Shown: piece by piece, positions 34,801-44,652 of the stretch
How positions within the stretch are numbered: position 1 is the first letter of the stretch
Layout of the letters: every line of letters starts with the position of its first letter
Assembly (NCBI RefSeq): GCF_010183535.1
Contig: NC_071331.1
Location: 8,432,001 to 8,496,000 of the forward strand
DNA from: Caenorhabditis remanei
Taxonomy: Eukaryota; Nematoda; Chromadorea; Rhabditida; Rhabditidae
DNA: 64,000 nt
Direction of reading: 5' to 3'
Program-made: the position numbers and the translations under genes
The notes under the pieces: model-generated
What the model saw: only the letters and a program-made list of their open reading frames with translations
Database searches by the model: none
Told to the model about the DNA's origin: nothing

Positions 34801-37800
34801 TACATTTTTATCTCCGATGGAACGGACAATAATAGTAAAACAAATGGTTGATATGATGAGAGCTGGAAAAGGAGGATTGACATTGAAACTTCCAAGGAGG
34901 ACGATTACATTCACTGAAGGGATTGCAATAGTTCCACGGCTGATATCTATGAATGTGGTACAGAATGTGTCTGCATTACATAACACGGAGTATCTTAAAC
35001 ATCTTCAACAGAAATGGGTGGCCTCGTTGGGAGAGCAACCGATTGATCAGGTTAGTTGTTGCAGAAATTGTACTGTCTCAAATATTTGATAAATTGAATC
35101 AAATATGTTTCAAATATTGGGATTCTACCTAAAACTGGCAATCAGCAAACTTATCAAATTTCGTCCGGGCTGGGATTTTGCTCGGCCCGGTCGGCCAGGC
35201 TTCAAGAAAAAGTACCTGTTTTTGACCTTTTTTTGAGTATTTAAATAATTTAACATTTAAAAAATGCAATTTCTTGATGAATAACTAGCTTTTGATTGAA
35301 TTCTGACTTGAGAAAGTATAGTCAAAAGGTCCAGAGGCCCGTGACAATTTTGGTATGTTCATTTTGTTCTGAAACTTGTACAGTTTCAAATAAGGAATAA
35401 CACAACTAGTGTTTTTCCTTTTTCGTTCATCATTGCCTTAAACTTTATTTTCAGGTCAAAGACTACTTTGGAACTGAAATCGCCATGTATTTCGCGTGGT
35501 TGGGTCATATGACAACTGCTCTGTGGTTTCCATCACTTCTCGGGATTCTCATGTGGTTTTTGGGTGGATTCAAGTACAAAAATAATCCAGGAGATAAACA
35601 GGATTTGTATCAGGTAACATTATACTTGTTATCTCAAAACCATTAAAACAATAATTACTTATTAGTTATTACATTTCTGAAACAATAAAATTTTTCTTTT
35701 TCCAGCTGATCTCCGACATCTGCTTCGTCCTATTTGCTTTCTTCAACTGTATCTGGTCGACAATTTATCTTGAATGGTGGAAACGAGTACAAGCTGAATT
35801 AGCATTCAAATGGGGAACTTATGATGCAACTCAAGATTCATATCTACAAGATCCAAGACCTGCATTTGCTGGAGACTACTTGGCTCCTAATCCGTTGTCG
35901 GGACGGATGGAACCATTTTATCCGGCTTGGAAGCATACTGTAGTGAGATATGGTATGTGTTCTTTTTTAATAGAAGAAAAATGTACGCATTTAATTTATT
36001 TATTGACTAGAATATAAATCATGAATATTAAACAGGAGATCAGATCATGCCCCTCACGAGGCTATAGACCTGGTAGGAGGGCGAAATAAGGGGAAAGCAA
36101 GATATTAAGTCCGAAAGAATGGGGAAAAATGGGGAACGAGAATTAATTGACATGAGGTGAGAAGATATGAGTGAAATGGGTGAAATAACCGAAAAGGGGA
36201 AGAGGGGGCAAGGTAAAGAGCAAATTCACAGGGGGAGATCATAGTCTATTAATTGAATTATTGAGCAGGGAGACAAATTTACCGGAGGGGAGGAAGTCAT
36301 GGGTATTACATATGATAGAATTCCATATGGGGATTGTAGAAGAGAAGAAGTCATTAACGTCAGGCCTAACACAAATTAAAGTCATGGGTCGTCTAGCCGA
36401 ATTGGACAGTCTGACATACGATTGGATATTTGGAAAATACGCTGCGCCGCATATAAATTTATAAAGTAAGATTAATTGTGATTTAAGTCTGCGATGGCGG
36501 GCTGAGTAAATATCGAGAATTTCGAGACGGTCGAGGTAAGAAGAATAAGGGATGTTGCATCGTTGTAGAATTTTTATAGTGAATAATCTGAGTGGTTTTT
36601 CAAGTTTTTGAGATAGAATGCTAGAAGGTGTAGGAGAGTAGACAACAGAGCAATATTCAAGTAAGGGCAGAACATAGGTGTTGAAAAGATGTCTGTAGAG
36701 TGATATTGATCTAGACTTGAAGGCTTTCAGCAGTTGATTACAGCGGAGTAAAGCTAACGATGATAATTTCGAAAAGAAATTGAAATCAAAGAATAGTATT
36801 TTTTCATACAATGATGTTGAAACACAAATAAATTTATTTCAGTCATCACCTACCCCATCACTTGTCTCTGTGTTGTTGGAATGTTTGTTGCCATGTTGGC
36901 TATCTTCACTGTTCAAGATCTTGCTGACTTGTAAGTTTTCTTTTTTCCAGCTACATATTTTCAGTATTTACTTTTTCATTCCAGTTACTTTGCCGAATCC
37001 TTCTTCTTCCACTGGATCTGCTATCTTCCAATGATTGTCTACGCGTTGATGATTGTGATTAGTGACAAGATTTATAGACGGCTCGCTTTGGTTCTAAATG
37101 ATTGGGGTATCCTAGAAAATCCGTGTCTGAAATTAAAAAAATTGTTTTAGAGAACTACCGTACTGATGATGAATATGAGGATTTTCTGATAACGAAAATT
37201 GTGTTGTTCCAATTTGTCACTGCGTTCGGGTCACTTTTTTATATTGCATTTGTGTTGAGAGATATGAAAAGGTTACAGGAGGTGAGGAAAATTTATAGGG
37301 AGGGATGTAAATCAATTGCTTTTGATAAACTGAACGAAGATTTGGGCACTTCGAGAAACAGAAATTTTTTAAAGGAGGACTGAAGCCATATTTTTTATCA
37401 CAGATTCTGAAACTTCATACAATTCTAAGAAACTTTCATCATTGGAGCATGTACTAAAAGTTCCTCTAAACGCCACAATTCCTGTTTCCCTGACTCAAAA
37501 GGAGTCTAGGTGGAAGTTTTTTTCAGCACGGCCGTGTAGTCCTCTCGGACAAGATTTCTGTGCAATTCCTCGTTTTCTCACATTTTCTAACAAACTTTCG
37601 TGTTTTTTAACTTATATCGGAAAATAAAAGAGAAACTACGAAAGTTCGTAGGAAAAGTGAGAAAATGAGGAATTGGACCGAAATCTTGTGCGAGAGGACT
37701 ACACGACCGCTTGGAAAAACTCTTCCACCAAGGCTCCTTTTGGGCTAGGAGAACGGGAATTCTAGCATTCAAAGCGATTTTTAGCACATGCTCCAATCGT

Positions 37801-40339
37801 GAAGTTTCTTAGAATTGTCAGAAGTATCATAATCTGAAATAAAAATATAAATTCTGGTCTCCTTTAAAAATTTTTGTTTCTCGAAGTGCTCAAGTTTCGT
37901 TAAGTGTATCAAAATCAATGCAGAATTGCTAGGGTCCAGATCAATAAATTTAGTCAAATGCTGTTTACTAAATTTTACGTTAATTCAAAATCTATAATCA
38001 GTTTTAGCAACAGGACTTTTTTGTATTTTCCTGGTATTTTTTGTAAATTTTGTGAAAATTATGAGGAAAAAAAGATTTTGACAAAGCTTAAACCAACTTA
38101 CAGTTGTCAAAGATGAGACTTCTACAAATTTTTTCTATAATTGTAAGATGTTGCCACAAGACAACAAATTTCAATGAATCATGTAAAAAATAAAGACTGA
38201 TACTCCTGAAAATGCACATTTGGGAAGGTAGATTCTCCCAAAACATAAATAACTTTTCTCATAGATTCTCGTAGCAAAAACTGATTACAGGTTCGGAATC
38301 AGAGTAAAAAAATTTCTGAATGAATGGAGTTGAGAAATACAGATAAACGTAACAAATTCATGAGATGAAACAGAGAATGGGTGTTGGCTTAACATGAAAC
38401 AGACTCGAATTTTTATAACATTATTTCCGGTTTCCCATGTCTAGTATATGTATTCAAACATTCAATGCATAATTTCAGACTCTTGCCACCCTCCTCATTA
38501 CCCGCCAAGTCACCCAAAACATCATGGAAACTGTGGTCCCATTCATGATCGAAAAGTTGAAATTGAGCAGTTTAACGTACAAAATGACACGAAGCATGAG
38601 TGATGGAACATTGAGAAGACACGTGGAGAACGTGAGGAACAAAAGACAAAGTTCCGTGGAGCAAGAGGAAGAAATGAGTCCGAAACGAAGCCCCATCGGA
38701 TCATTTTTCAGTTTGGGATCTCCGACGGAAGGGGAATTGAGGGAAAGGAAGAAACATGACGATGGAAAACTTGAGACAAATGATATGAAGCAGCTTCGAA
38801 CACTTTCTTCGATATTCCGAGAGGACTTCTCACTGAAAACAGAACGTCTTCCACTTCCAGAATTCAAACCGTCGAACGATTCGAATCCAGAATTGACACA
38901 AGCTGAACTGGAGAGTGTCATGTCTGTGTGTGCACGCCCACTTGACGATTTTCTCGAAATGTTCATTCAATTCGGATATGTTTTATTGTTTTCCCCTGCT
39001 TTCCCGTTAGCCGCCATATGTGCATTGATCAATAATTTGATCGAGATTCGAGTGGATGCATTCAAATTGTGTAATACTGTACAGAGGCCGTTTGGAAGGA
39101 GGGTTAAGGATATTGGAGCGTGGCAAAAGGCTATGGAGGTAGGTAGTGGGGGACACTGTCTCAAACACTAATGAATTTCTGATGAGAACAGTTCCGTACA
39201 GTATGATATACAATTTGATTTTTTTAGTTGAAAATGACCAACTTTGAGAGGGTGTCCCGGTATCACTGATTGTGCCACAAGATAAGTTATGTATAAACCA
39301 TACAGATCAAAGGTAGAGCTTCATTTTTGCAATTGACAACTTTTTTGTTCGAGCACTCCTTAGAGAGTTATGGTTATTTTAAGGAAACAGCTCAAAATCT
39401 GTGCAAAAAGGTTATCAACTACAAACATGAAGCGCTACTCTTGATCTGTAGGATCCATAAAAAATTTTACTTTGTGGGACAATCAGGGATACCGTAATAG
39501 CTTCTTAAAAGTAGCCATTTTCAACTATAAAAGGCCAAATTGTTTCTCTTACTGCACGGATTTTTAGAAAGTGCAAATTTTTCTGTTTTACAAGTTTATG
39601 ATTTTACGATTTGAAAATTACTATCAATAAATATGCTTCTTCTAGCTTCTCGGAATCCTCGGCGTCATTGTCAACTGTGCCCTTATCGGCCAATCCGGTC
39701 TTGTCCAGAGGATCTGGCCAGACTTATCATGGGGAGGCCAGATATTGATTGTTGTGGTTTTGGAGCATGTCATTCTCGCATCAAAGATGATTATTGATAT
39801 TCTCGTGCCGGATGTTCCACATTGGGTCAGAATTGAAACGGCGAAGCAGGAACATTTCAGGAGGGAGGCGTTTAAGGTGAGTCAGACTTGCAAAATCTCA
39901 AAAATGTTTGAAAATTTTATCAAAAATAGTCAAATATCCTATTTGCATTTGGGTTTATTTCGACATTTAAAAAAATAGTCGAAAATTACGCTTTTTGCCG
40001 AATAAATCTGAAAAATTTGGGCTTAATCCACTTTCACAATCAATAGTGAAAAGTACTATTCAGTTTCATCGAGTTGTTGAAACGGCACACAAGTTTTGTA
40101 AAACAATTTCGTTTTCGTTTTTTCAGAGAGAATCTCGCCTGCTCTCCCATACCCAAACTCCGTCATCCGACCAACTTCAATCTTCAAATAACCAACAAGA
40201 ACCAACTACACCAGATGCTGCATCGAGATTCAATCGATTAGATCAGATCAATAGATCAAAGAGGAGAAGTATCACTCCGATGGTCAGGTTATCCAGTTTC
40301 ACAAGGAAACCAAGGAACGAGGATAATTGTATCGATTGA
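31888..40339 (+). CDS. ANO8-type anoctamin (TMEM16), right copy, first exon split by insertion
   Basis: Exons: 31888-31960 plus 33585-33600 (one exon split by a foldback element), 34382-34573, 34681-35050, 35455-35613, 35706-35952, 36843-36930, 36985-37106, 37151-37281, 38479-39138, 39646-39876 and 40127-40339. Without the insert all exons join in frame to about 833 residues. The N-terminal domain shows CDLLITMKFSDDD, MWLVQQMREHEPNLRIEVRYH, LLKGAELCHIKKAIKSKFGGG and EQPIDQVKDYFG; the membrane region then follows as in the left copy. These blocks fit ANO8 better than ANO10. With the insert, the frame from the start codon ends at a stop at 32014-32016, so the canonical N-terminus is lost. Initiation downstream, or an uninterrupted allele, could rescue function. 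Gene A' follows convergently. Confidence 0.88.
31961..33581. mobile_element. 1.62-kb foldback element in the first coding exon of anoctamin
   Basis: Two inverted arms of about 780 bp start CATGGAATGTACTCCGAG at 31961 and end with the complement at 33581; the centre is near 32770. The host bases TCA occur on both sides (31958-31960 and 33582-33584), suggesting a 3-bp target duplication. Removing the element plus one TCA restores the ANO8-like reading frame exactly. No transposase is present. The arms differ by scattered substitutions and small indels in homopolymer runs. Confidence 0.85.
33601..34381. other. Intron 1 of right anoctamin with repeat remnants
   Basis: Donor GTGAGT at 33601; acceptor TTCCAG ending at 34381. 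It contains two related segments (around 33655-33720 and 34060-34110, sharing GGGAAC or GGGAAA then TTTTTTTAGTCAG). A single end of the CACAGGTGAACCGCTGGG element lies at 33922-33960, followed by GAACACATATGGAACCGCGC, a remnant of the family seen at 22910-23970. Confidence 0.65.
35155..35345. repeat. Degraded GC-rich MITE relative in anoctamin intron
   Basis: GTCCGGGCTGGGATTTTGCT and GGCCCGGTCGGCCAGGC near the left end, and AGAGGCCCGTGACAATTTT near the right, recall the 5853-6122 element with more divergence. It lies in the intron between 35050 and 35455 and is non-coding. Confidence 0.5.
36239..36811 (-). mobile_element. Non-LTR reverse transcriptase fragment, duplicate copy
   Basis: This is the duplication partner of the fragment at 494-1066, differing at only a few residues (for example SRSI for SRSL, and TIKILQ for TRKVLQ). 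It is antisense in the anoctamin intron 35953-36842, truncated and lacking catalytic motifs. Confidence 0.8.
37385..37850. repeat. Foldback repeat in anoctamin intron, duplicate copy
   Basis: Partner of 1640-2105 at the block offset of 35,745 bp, almost identical base for base. It shows that the foldback was present before the large duplication. Confidence 0.75.
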
Positions 40340-40765
40340 CATAATATTGATAAGAATAATCTGATATCAATTTATCATAATTTTAAAACCGATTTCTTTG
40401 CATCTGAAATTCTAGTCATTATATCTTCTTTTCTGGCTACGGGATCACAACTTCTTCACTGTCTGTTTTTGAGTTTGCTTTAATAAATTACTGTTTCACA
40501 GCGTTAGCAACCAGTGTCAATGTGTTGGTTTCTGGCTAAGTCAATAATGACAATGTTTTGTACCAATCATTCCCTCTGGCAGCAATGATGGATATCGAGT
40601 CCACCTACTAGTAGTTTTTATCGACAAGTTATATTTATTAAAAACTTGAAACACGAATATGCATCAGTCACTTTGTAAGCCAAAATACTGGTCAAGAAAT
40701 ACGAAAAATAGAGTTGAAAACATGAGATTTGAAACGGATTGAAATAAGTTATTATGAGCTTACAT
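40340..40765. other. Convergent spacer between right anoctamin and A'
   Basis: Close relative of 8490-8926, with anoctamin 3' flank on the left and the A' 3' flank on the right. No gene seen. Confidence 0.5.
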
Positions 40766-41203
40766 TTAGGATTTAGGAAGTTCTTCGAGGATTCCACCAA
40801 GTGATAAATCTGTTTGAGACGTGTCCGTAATTGGTGCATTCAGAAGTCTCAAGATCTCTTGTCTCTGCTCCTCTGTCATACTCATCCAATTATGTATCCT
40901 CGCATAAACATTATTATTATTTCGAATTCCATCATTCCAATCTTTTGGATTATTGATTGCATCAGTCAGTGTTGATCTCCATCGTTTCAATATTTTTGTA
41001 GCGAACCATTCTTCGCATACTTGAGATATTTCCAGCCATATCTTGACTTCCATGGAGACGTTTTTGGTATCAACGAAGCTGACTGGTCTGTTAATAATCT
41101 CTGTGACCATATCGGAATCGGTGGTCGATGTGGTGGAAGACAAATCAGGATGTGCTCGATCTGAGCACATTCTTTTCATTTCATGTGCTCGATCTGAGCA
41201 CCT

Positions 41204-41490
41204 TGTCACAGGCCAGTCTCTGACCTGTCTCTACTCTCTTTTCCTCGGGTTCTCTCTCGACTGAGATGACGTCTTGCTCTCGGCTCAGCGAGGCGTAAAC
41301 AACCACGCGGCCGGCCGAGAGACCCTTTTCCCCCTTTACATTTTTAGTTTCTATACTGGTGCGGGTGAAGGACGGCAAGTCCTTCTCCTTGCTATACCGG
41401 GAAATAAATGATTGCAATCATAAACTAAATGTGTACCTAAAACAGACAGAAATGTTAAAAGGATGAGCAGGCGCATTCATGCCTTTTACA
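41204..41490. repeat. 5' LTR of nested element
   Basis: 287 bp, TG...CA ends, no difference seen from the 3' LTR at 42524-42810. Contains GGCCGGCC and a possible polyadenylation signal, AATAAA (near 41403). Confidence 0.9.
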
Positions 41491-42523
41491 TGGAAGTCCC
41501 ACCTCGAGTAGGGTGATAAAGTTGGCGCCCTATCATTCAACTTTATCATCTGCGAACTCAGGTCGTCGCAGGATTCAAACGCGTCCTGAAGTGCTACCAC
41601 TACACCGCTACACCCATGGAACCACCACCCCATTTGAACCCCCCACTACCCACCCATTTCGACTATTCATTCTATAACTTCTATTATATCACTCTAATAT
41701 TCATCGTCGTCAGTCTCAGTGCAATGCAGTTGCGATGTTCTCGATTTCAATCGATCGCGGATTTTGATTCGGATTGTTTTGGTTCAATCACTGGAAAAGG
41801 ATTGGCCTGATGTGAAAAGCTGTTATGGGAATCTTCAATGCCGGAAAGGAAAGTCAATATAATTATAATTTTTTTAATACCATTTTGAGAAATTTCCCAC
41901 CCCTAGTTGAGACAAAAAGTCACTAGAGTGAGTGTAGGATAATGAGCGGATGAGCACATGCGCGGAAGCGCATGGTTATTAAGTAATTGACTGTTCAAAA
42001 AATTCAACAGCTAAAATGAGTCTGATTTGAATAGAACCAATAATTGAGAAGATTGTCCCCCAAATTTTAATTGAATTGTATGACACAGCTTAAAATTTTT
42101 ATTTTTTAGAATGTTTGATTTTCTTCTTGTAGATACTCGCCTCAAAACATCATAGTTTATTATTGTATGTTACCGCAACTTCCTAACGCCGCCAGTTTGA
42201 CAAAACTTCGGTCACTAGATAAGATTAGGGCAATAAGACGCTATGAGAATCTGATTTTTGTATTTGAGACCCCGATGACGATTGTTTATTTTTGTGTATT
42301 TTATGTTGTTTTATAGTCTGTTTCACTGTTTTAGGCTCTTTTGAACTGTTTTTACCCCAAGTTTCCAACCACTTTAAAAAAATTCAAGTTGGTTGACGCT
42401 TCGGGACGAAGCAGTTCTCGAGAGGAGGGGAGAGCCTTAGGGGAACCCTTCGGAAAGTGGTCTCTAACTTGATCTCTTACATAGAGTTTCGAGGACGAAA
42501 CCTTCTTTCCAAAGAGGGGAGGA

Positions 42524-42810
42524 TGTCACAGGCCAGTCTCTGACCTGTCTCTACTCTCTTTTCCTCGGGTTCTCTCTCGACTGAGATGACGTCTTGCTCT
42601 CGGCTCAGCGAGGCGTAAACAACCACGCGGCCGGCCGAGAGACCCTTTTCCCCCTTTACATTTTTAGTTTCTATACTGGTGCGGGTGAAGGACGGCAAGT
42701 CCTTCTCCTTGCTATACCGGGAAATAAATGATTGCAATCATAAACTAAATGTGTACCTAAAACAGACAGAAATGTTAAAAGGATGAGCAGGCGCATTCAT
42801 GCCTTTTACA
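42524..42810. repeat. 3' LTR of nested element
   Basis: 287 bp, read as identical to the 5' LTR, preceded by a purine-rich tract ending GGGGAGGA and followed by the ACCT target duplicate. Confidence 0.9.
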
Positions 42811-43076
42811 ACCTTCTTCCCATTTCAATTCTTGTCTATTCTTTAATTAAATTCTTTCAATATCTTCCTTCTCGCCCCCACATATTTCTCTCTCAAATAA
42901 TATTTCTACACCTAGACTGTATAATCCCTCTTTTCTCTCACCAGGGACAGTCACGCCCCCCTTCTCCCGCATTCTCAAAGCTTTGTGAGCGACCGGACGG
43001 TCGTCTCCTCTTTTTCTGTTACTTTTTCTCTCCTTTCCTATTTTTTCTCTTTATACTCTTGTTTCCTATTAATGTA

Positions 43077-43098
43077 GGTTTAATTACCCAAGTTTGAG
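43077..43098 (+). other. Exact SL1 spliced-leader sequence, copy 1, at end of BEL/Pao LTR
   Basis: The 22 bases starting GGTTTAATTACCC and ending AAGTTTGAG are identical to the nematode SL1 leader as I know it from C. elegans. They are followed by ATAAACAT, close to the GTAAACAT that follows SL1 in the SL1 RNA gene, with the splice-donor G changed to A. The copy lies 7 bp before the inferred LTR/internal boundary. A chance exact 22-mer match in 64 kb is very unlikely. Confidence 0.9.
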
Positions 43099-43103
43099 AT
43101 AAA

Positions 43104-43531
43104 CATCGTCGTATTGATTCCTGACTTGGTACCACTACATCTTCTCTCCCACCGTTTCACTCCGGATCGGACAATCTCCGCAATTCGGACAAATCAGTGA
43201 CAACTTCTGTCACTTCCAACATCCCCCGCGAAACCAGCCCATTGGTTTCGCATACTTTTCCAATCTCACAGTCCGTCCCAGTTCAGAGCCCACTGCCATC
43301 GTGCATATGGTGCATCGACCGGGATACCTTCACATTTTGATTGTAATCCCATTCATCACTGCACTCATTTCACCAGTATTTGGCACCACACCAAATACTG
43401 AAAATTCTCTGCACACTCCTTTGTTTTCCGGACAATACTCACTCTCACAAACCGTTTTTCCTTGCTCACTCCTCTCTCAATCCGTCTCACTCCTCTCTCA
43501 ATCCGTCACACTCACTCAAATTCCGTTCAAA
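43104..43531 (+). repeat. Retroelement leader/gag 5' segment, first copy
   Basis: 428 bp repeated without visible change at 44171-44598. It holds the frame that starts MHMVHRPGYLHILIVIP (hydrophobic, signal-like) and continues to IPFK; here the frame then runs into the second SL1 sequence and stops. In the second copy the frame continues into gag. Confidence 0.9.
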
Positions 43532-43575
43532 GGTTTAATTACCCAAGTTTGAGGTAACTCGGGCTTGGGTGGTTA
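43532..43575 (+). other. SL1 sequence copy 2 forming a perfect hairpin with downstream bases
   Basis: Exact SL1 at 43532-43553, followed by GTAACTC. Bases 43536-43553 (last 18 of SL1) pair without mismatch to 43558-43575 (CTCGGGCTTGGGTGGTTA), counting five G-U pairs in RNA, across the 4-base loop GTAA. The SL1/intron splice donor (GAG then GTAA) would sit in the loop. Alternatively TTACC and GGTAA can pair as in natural SL1 RNA. No convincing Sm-binding site follows, so this is not a standard SL RNA gene. Confidence 0.8.
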
Positions 43576-44170
43576 GTTTTGACCCCGGTTTTTTTTCCCT
43601 CGGGAAGAAAAGTCGTTAGGATGATCAAAACCTCAAGTTGTAAGCCTAGGGGATAAAGAGGATATAAGCATTCCTTTCTTTTTCTCCACTGAGAGGCTTA
43701 CAACAAAGTGGGGACCTTTGCACTCTCCAAATTTTAAGGCTTCCTGATAGCCGGTAATATCAGATGCTCAACCTGCCACGATCTGATCTGGCATAGTGTT
43801 TGGAAGGTCTCTGTCTCTCGATCTGAAAGAGAGCTCTGGCCGGAAGAACACACGAGTGGCAGGTTGAATGCCGACCGGTGCTGGAGGGGTCAAACCCGAA
43901 GGTAAGGTCGTAGGCCGTGAGGCTCCTGGCGGGGAACTCCGTCATGGGAGGGCGAAGGTTAAGTCGGAACCTGAGTCCACTGCGTGCAGCTATACCTAAC
44001 CAAATAGTGATGCCGGTGGAATCAACTCGGGTGATGATGTTCCCTGAGCTCGACCTTCTGCACAAACCCACCGTCTGATAAAAAAGACAGACGAGAGACC
44101 TATCAAAATCTCTCGTCGCAGCTAGCGGACCTACCGTGAGGTAGACCCCCGCCGCTGTAAGCAGGCTCGC
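43554..44170 (+). other. Structured non-coding segment between SL1 copy 2 and second leader copy
   Basis: About 617 bp, GC-richer than the surroundings, with no long sense frame. It ends GCAGGCTCGC directly before the second leader copy. Several self-complementary words are present (GCCGGTAATATC, AGACGAGAG, CTACCGTGAGGTAG). It could be an alternative U5/5' leader of the same retroelement, or part of another element such as an SL1-targeting non-LTR (NeSL-type) retrotransposon. I cannot decide between these. Confidence 0.45.
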
Positions 44171-44598
44171 CATCGTCGTATTGATTCCTGACTTGGTACC
44201 ACTACATCTTCTCTCCCACCGTTTCACTCCGGATCGGACAATCTCCGCAATTCGGACAAATCAGTGACAACTTCTGTCACTTCCAACATCCCCCGCGAAA
44301 CCAGCCCATTGGTTTCGCATACTTTTCCAATCTCACAGTCCGTCCCAGTTCAGAGCCCACTGCCATCGTGCATATGGTGCATCGACCGGGATACCTTCAC
44401 ATTTTGATTGTAATCCCATTCATCACTGCACTCATTTCACCAGTATTTGGCACCACACCAAATACTGAAAATTCTCTGCACACTCCTTTGTTTTCCGGAC
44501 AATACTCACTCTCACAAACCGTTTTTCCTTGCTCACTCCTCTCTCAATCCGTCTCACTCCTCTCTCAATCCGTCACACTCACTCAAATTCCGTTCAAA
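44171..44598 (+). repeat. Retroelement leader/gag 5' segment, second copy
   Basis: Direct repeat of 43104-43531 at an offset of 1067 bp, here continuing without a break into the gag frame (ACCCTCACAATC follows). Confidence 0.9.
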
Positions 44599-44652
44599 AC
44601 CCTCACAATCTCTATCAAACCGGACAAAAAGAGAATATTTACAGGGAAAACC

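Larger units (their letters stand above)
41204..42810. mobile_element. Short Ty3/gypsy-like LTR element nested in the BEL/Pao LTR
   Basis: LTRs of 287 bp at 41204-41490 and 42524-42810 appear identical, start TGTCACAGG and end CTTTTACA. A 4-bp duplication ACCT flanks the element (41200-41203 and 42811-42814). A polypurine tract AAAGAGGGGAGGA directly precedes the 3' LTR. The interior is only 1033 bp and has no gag or pol, so the element is non-autonomous and must have moved using proteins supplied elsewhere. Identical LTRs mean a recent insertion. The superfamily is inferred from LTR, polypurine tract and duplication size only. Confidence 0.85.

Noticed and set aside
41560..41625. tRNA-like sequence on the minus strand inside the short LTR element (GTGTAGTGGTAGCAC with GTTTGAATCC)
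   Set aside because: A- and B-box-like words are present, but the spacing leaves no room for a normal anticodon arm and no acceptor stem closes; at most a pol III-like relic.
43532..43740. A genuine SL1 RNA gene
   Set aside because: The leader and donor are right, but the downstream sequence differs from SL1 RNA, has no convincing Sm site and three-stem layout, and no 5S rRNA neighbour is seen.
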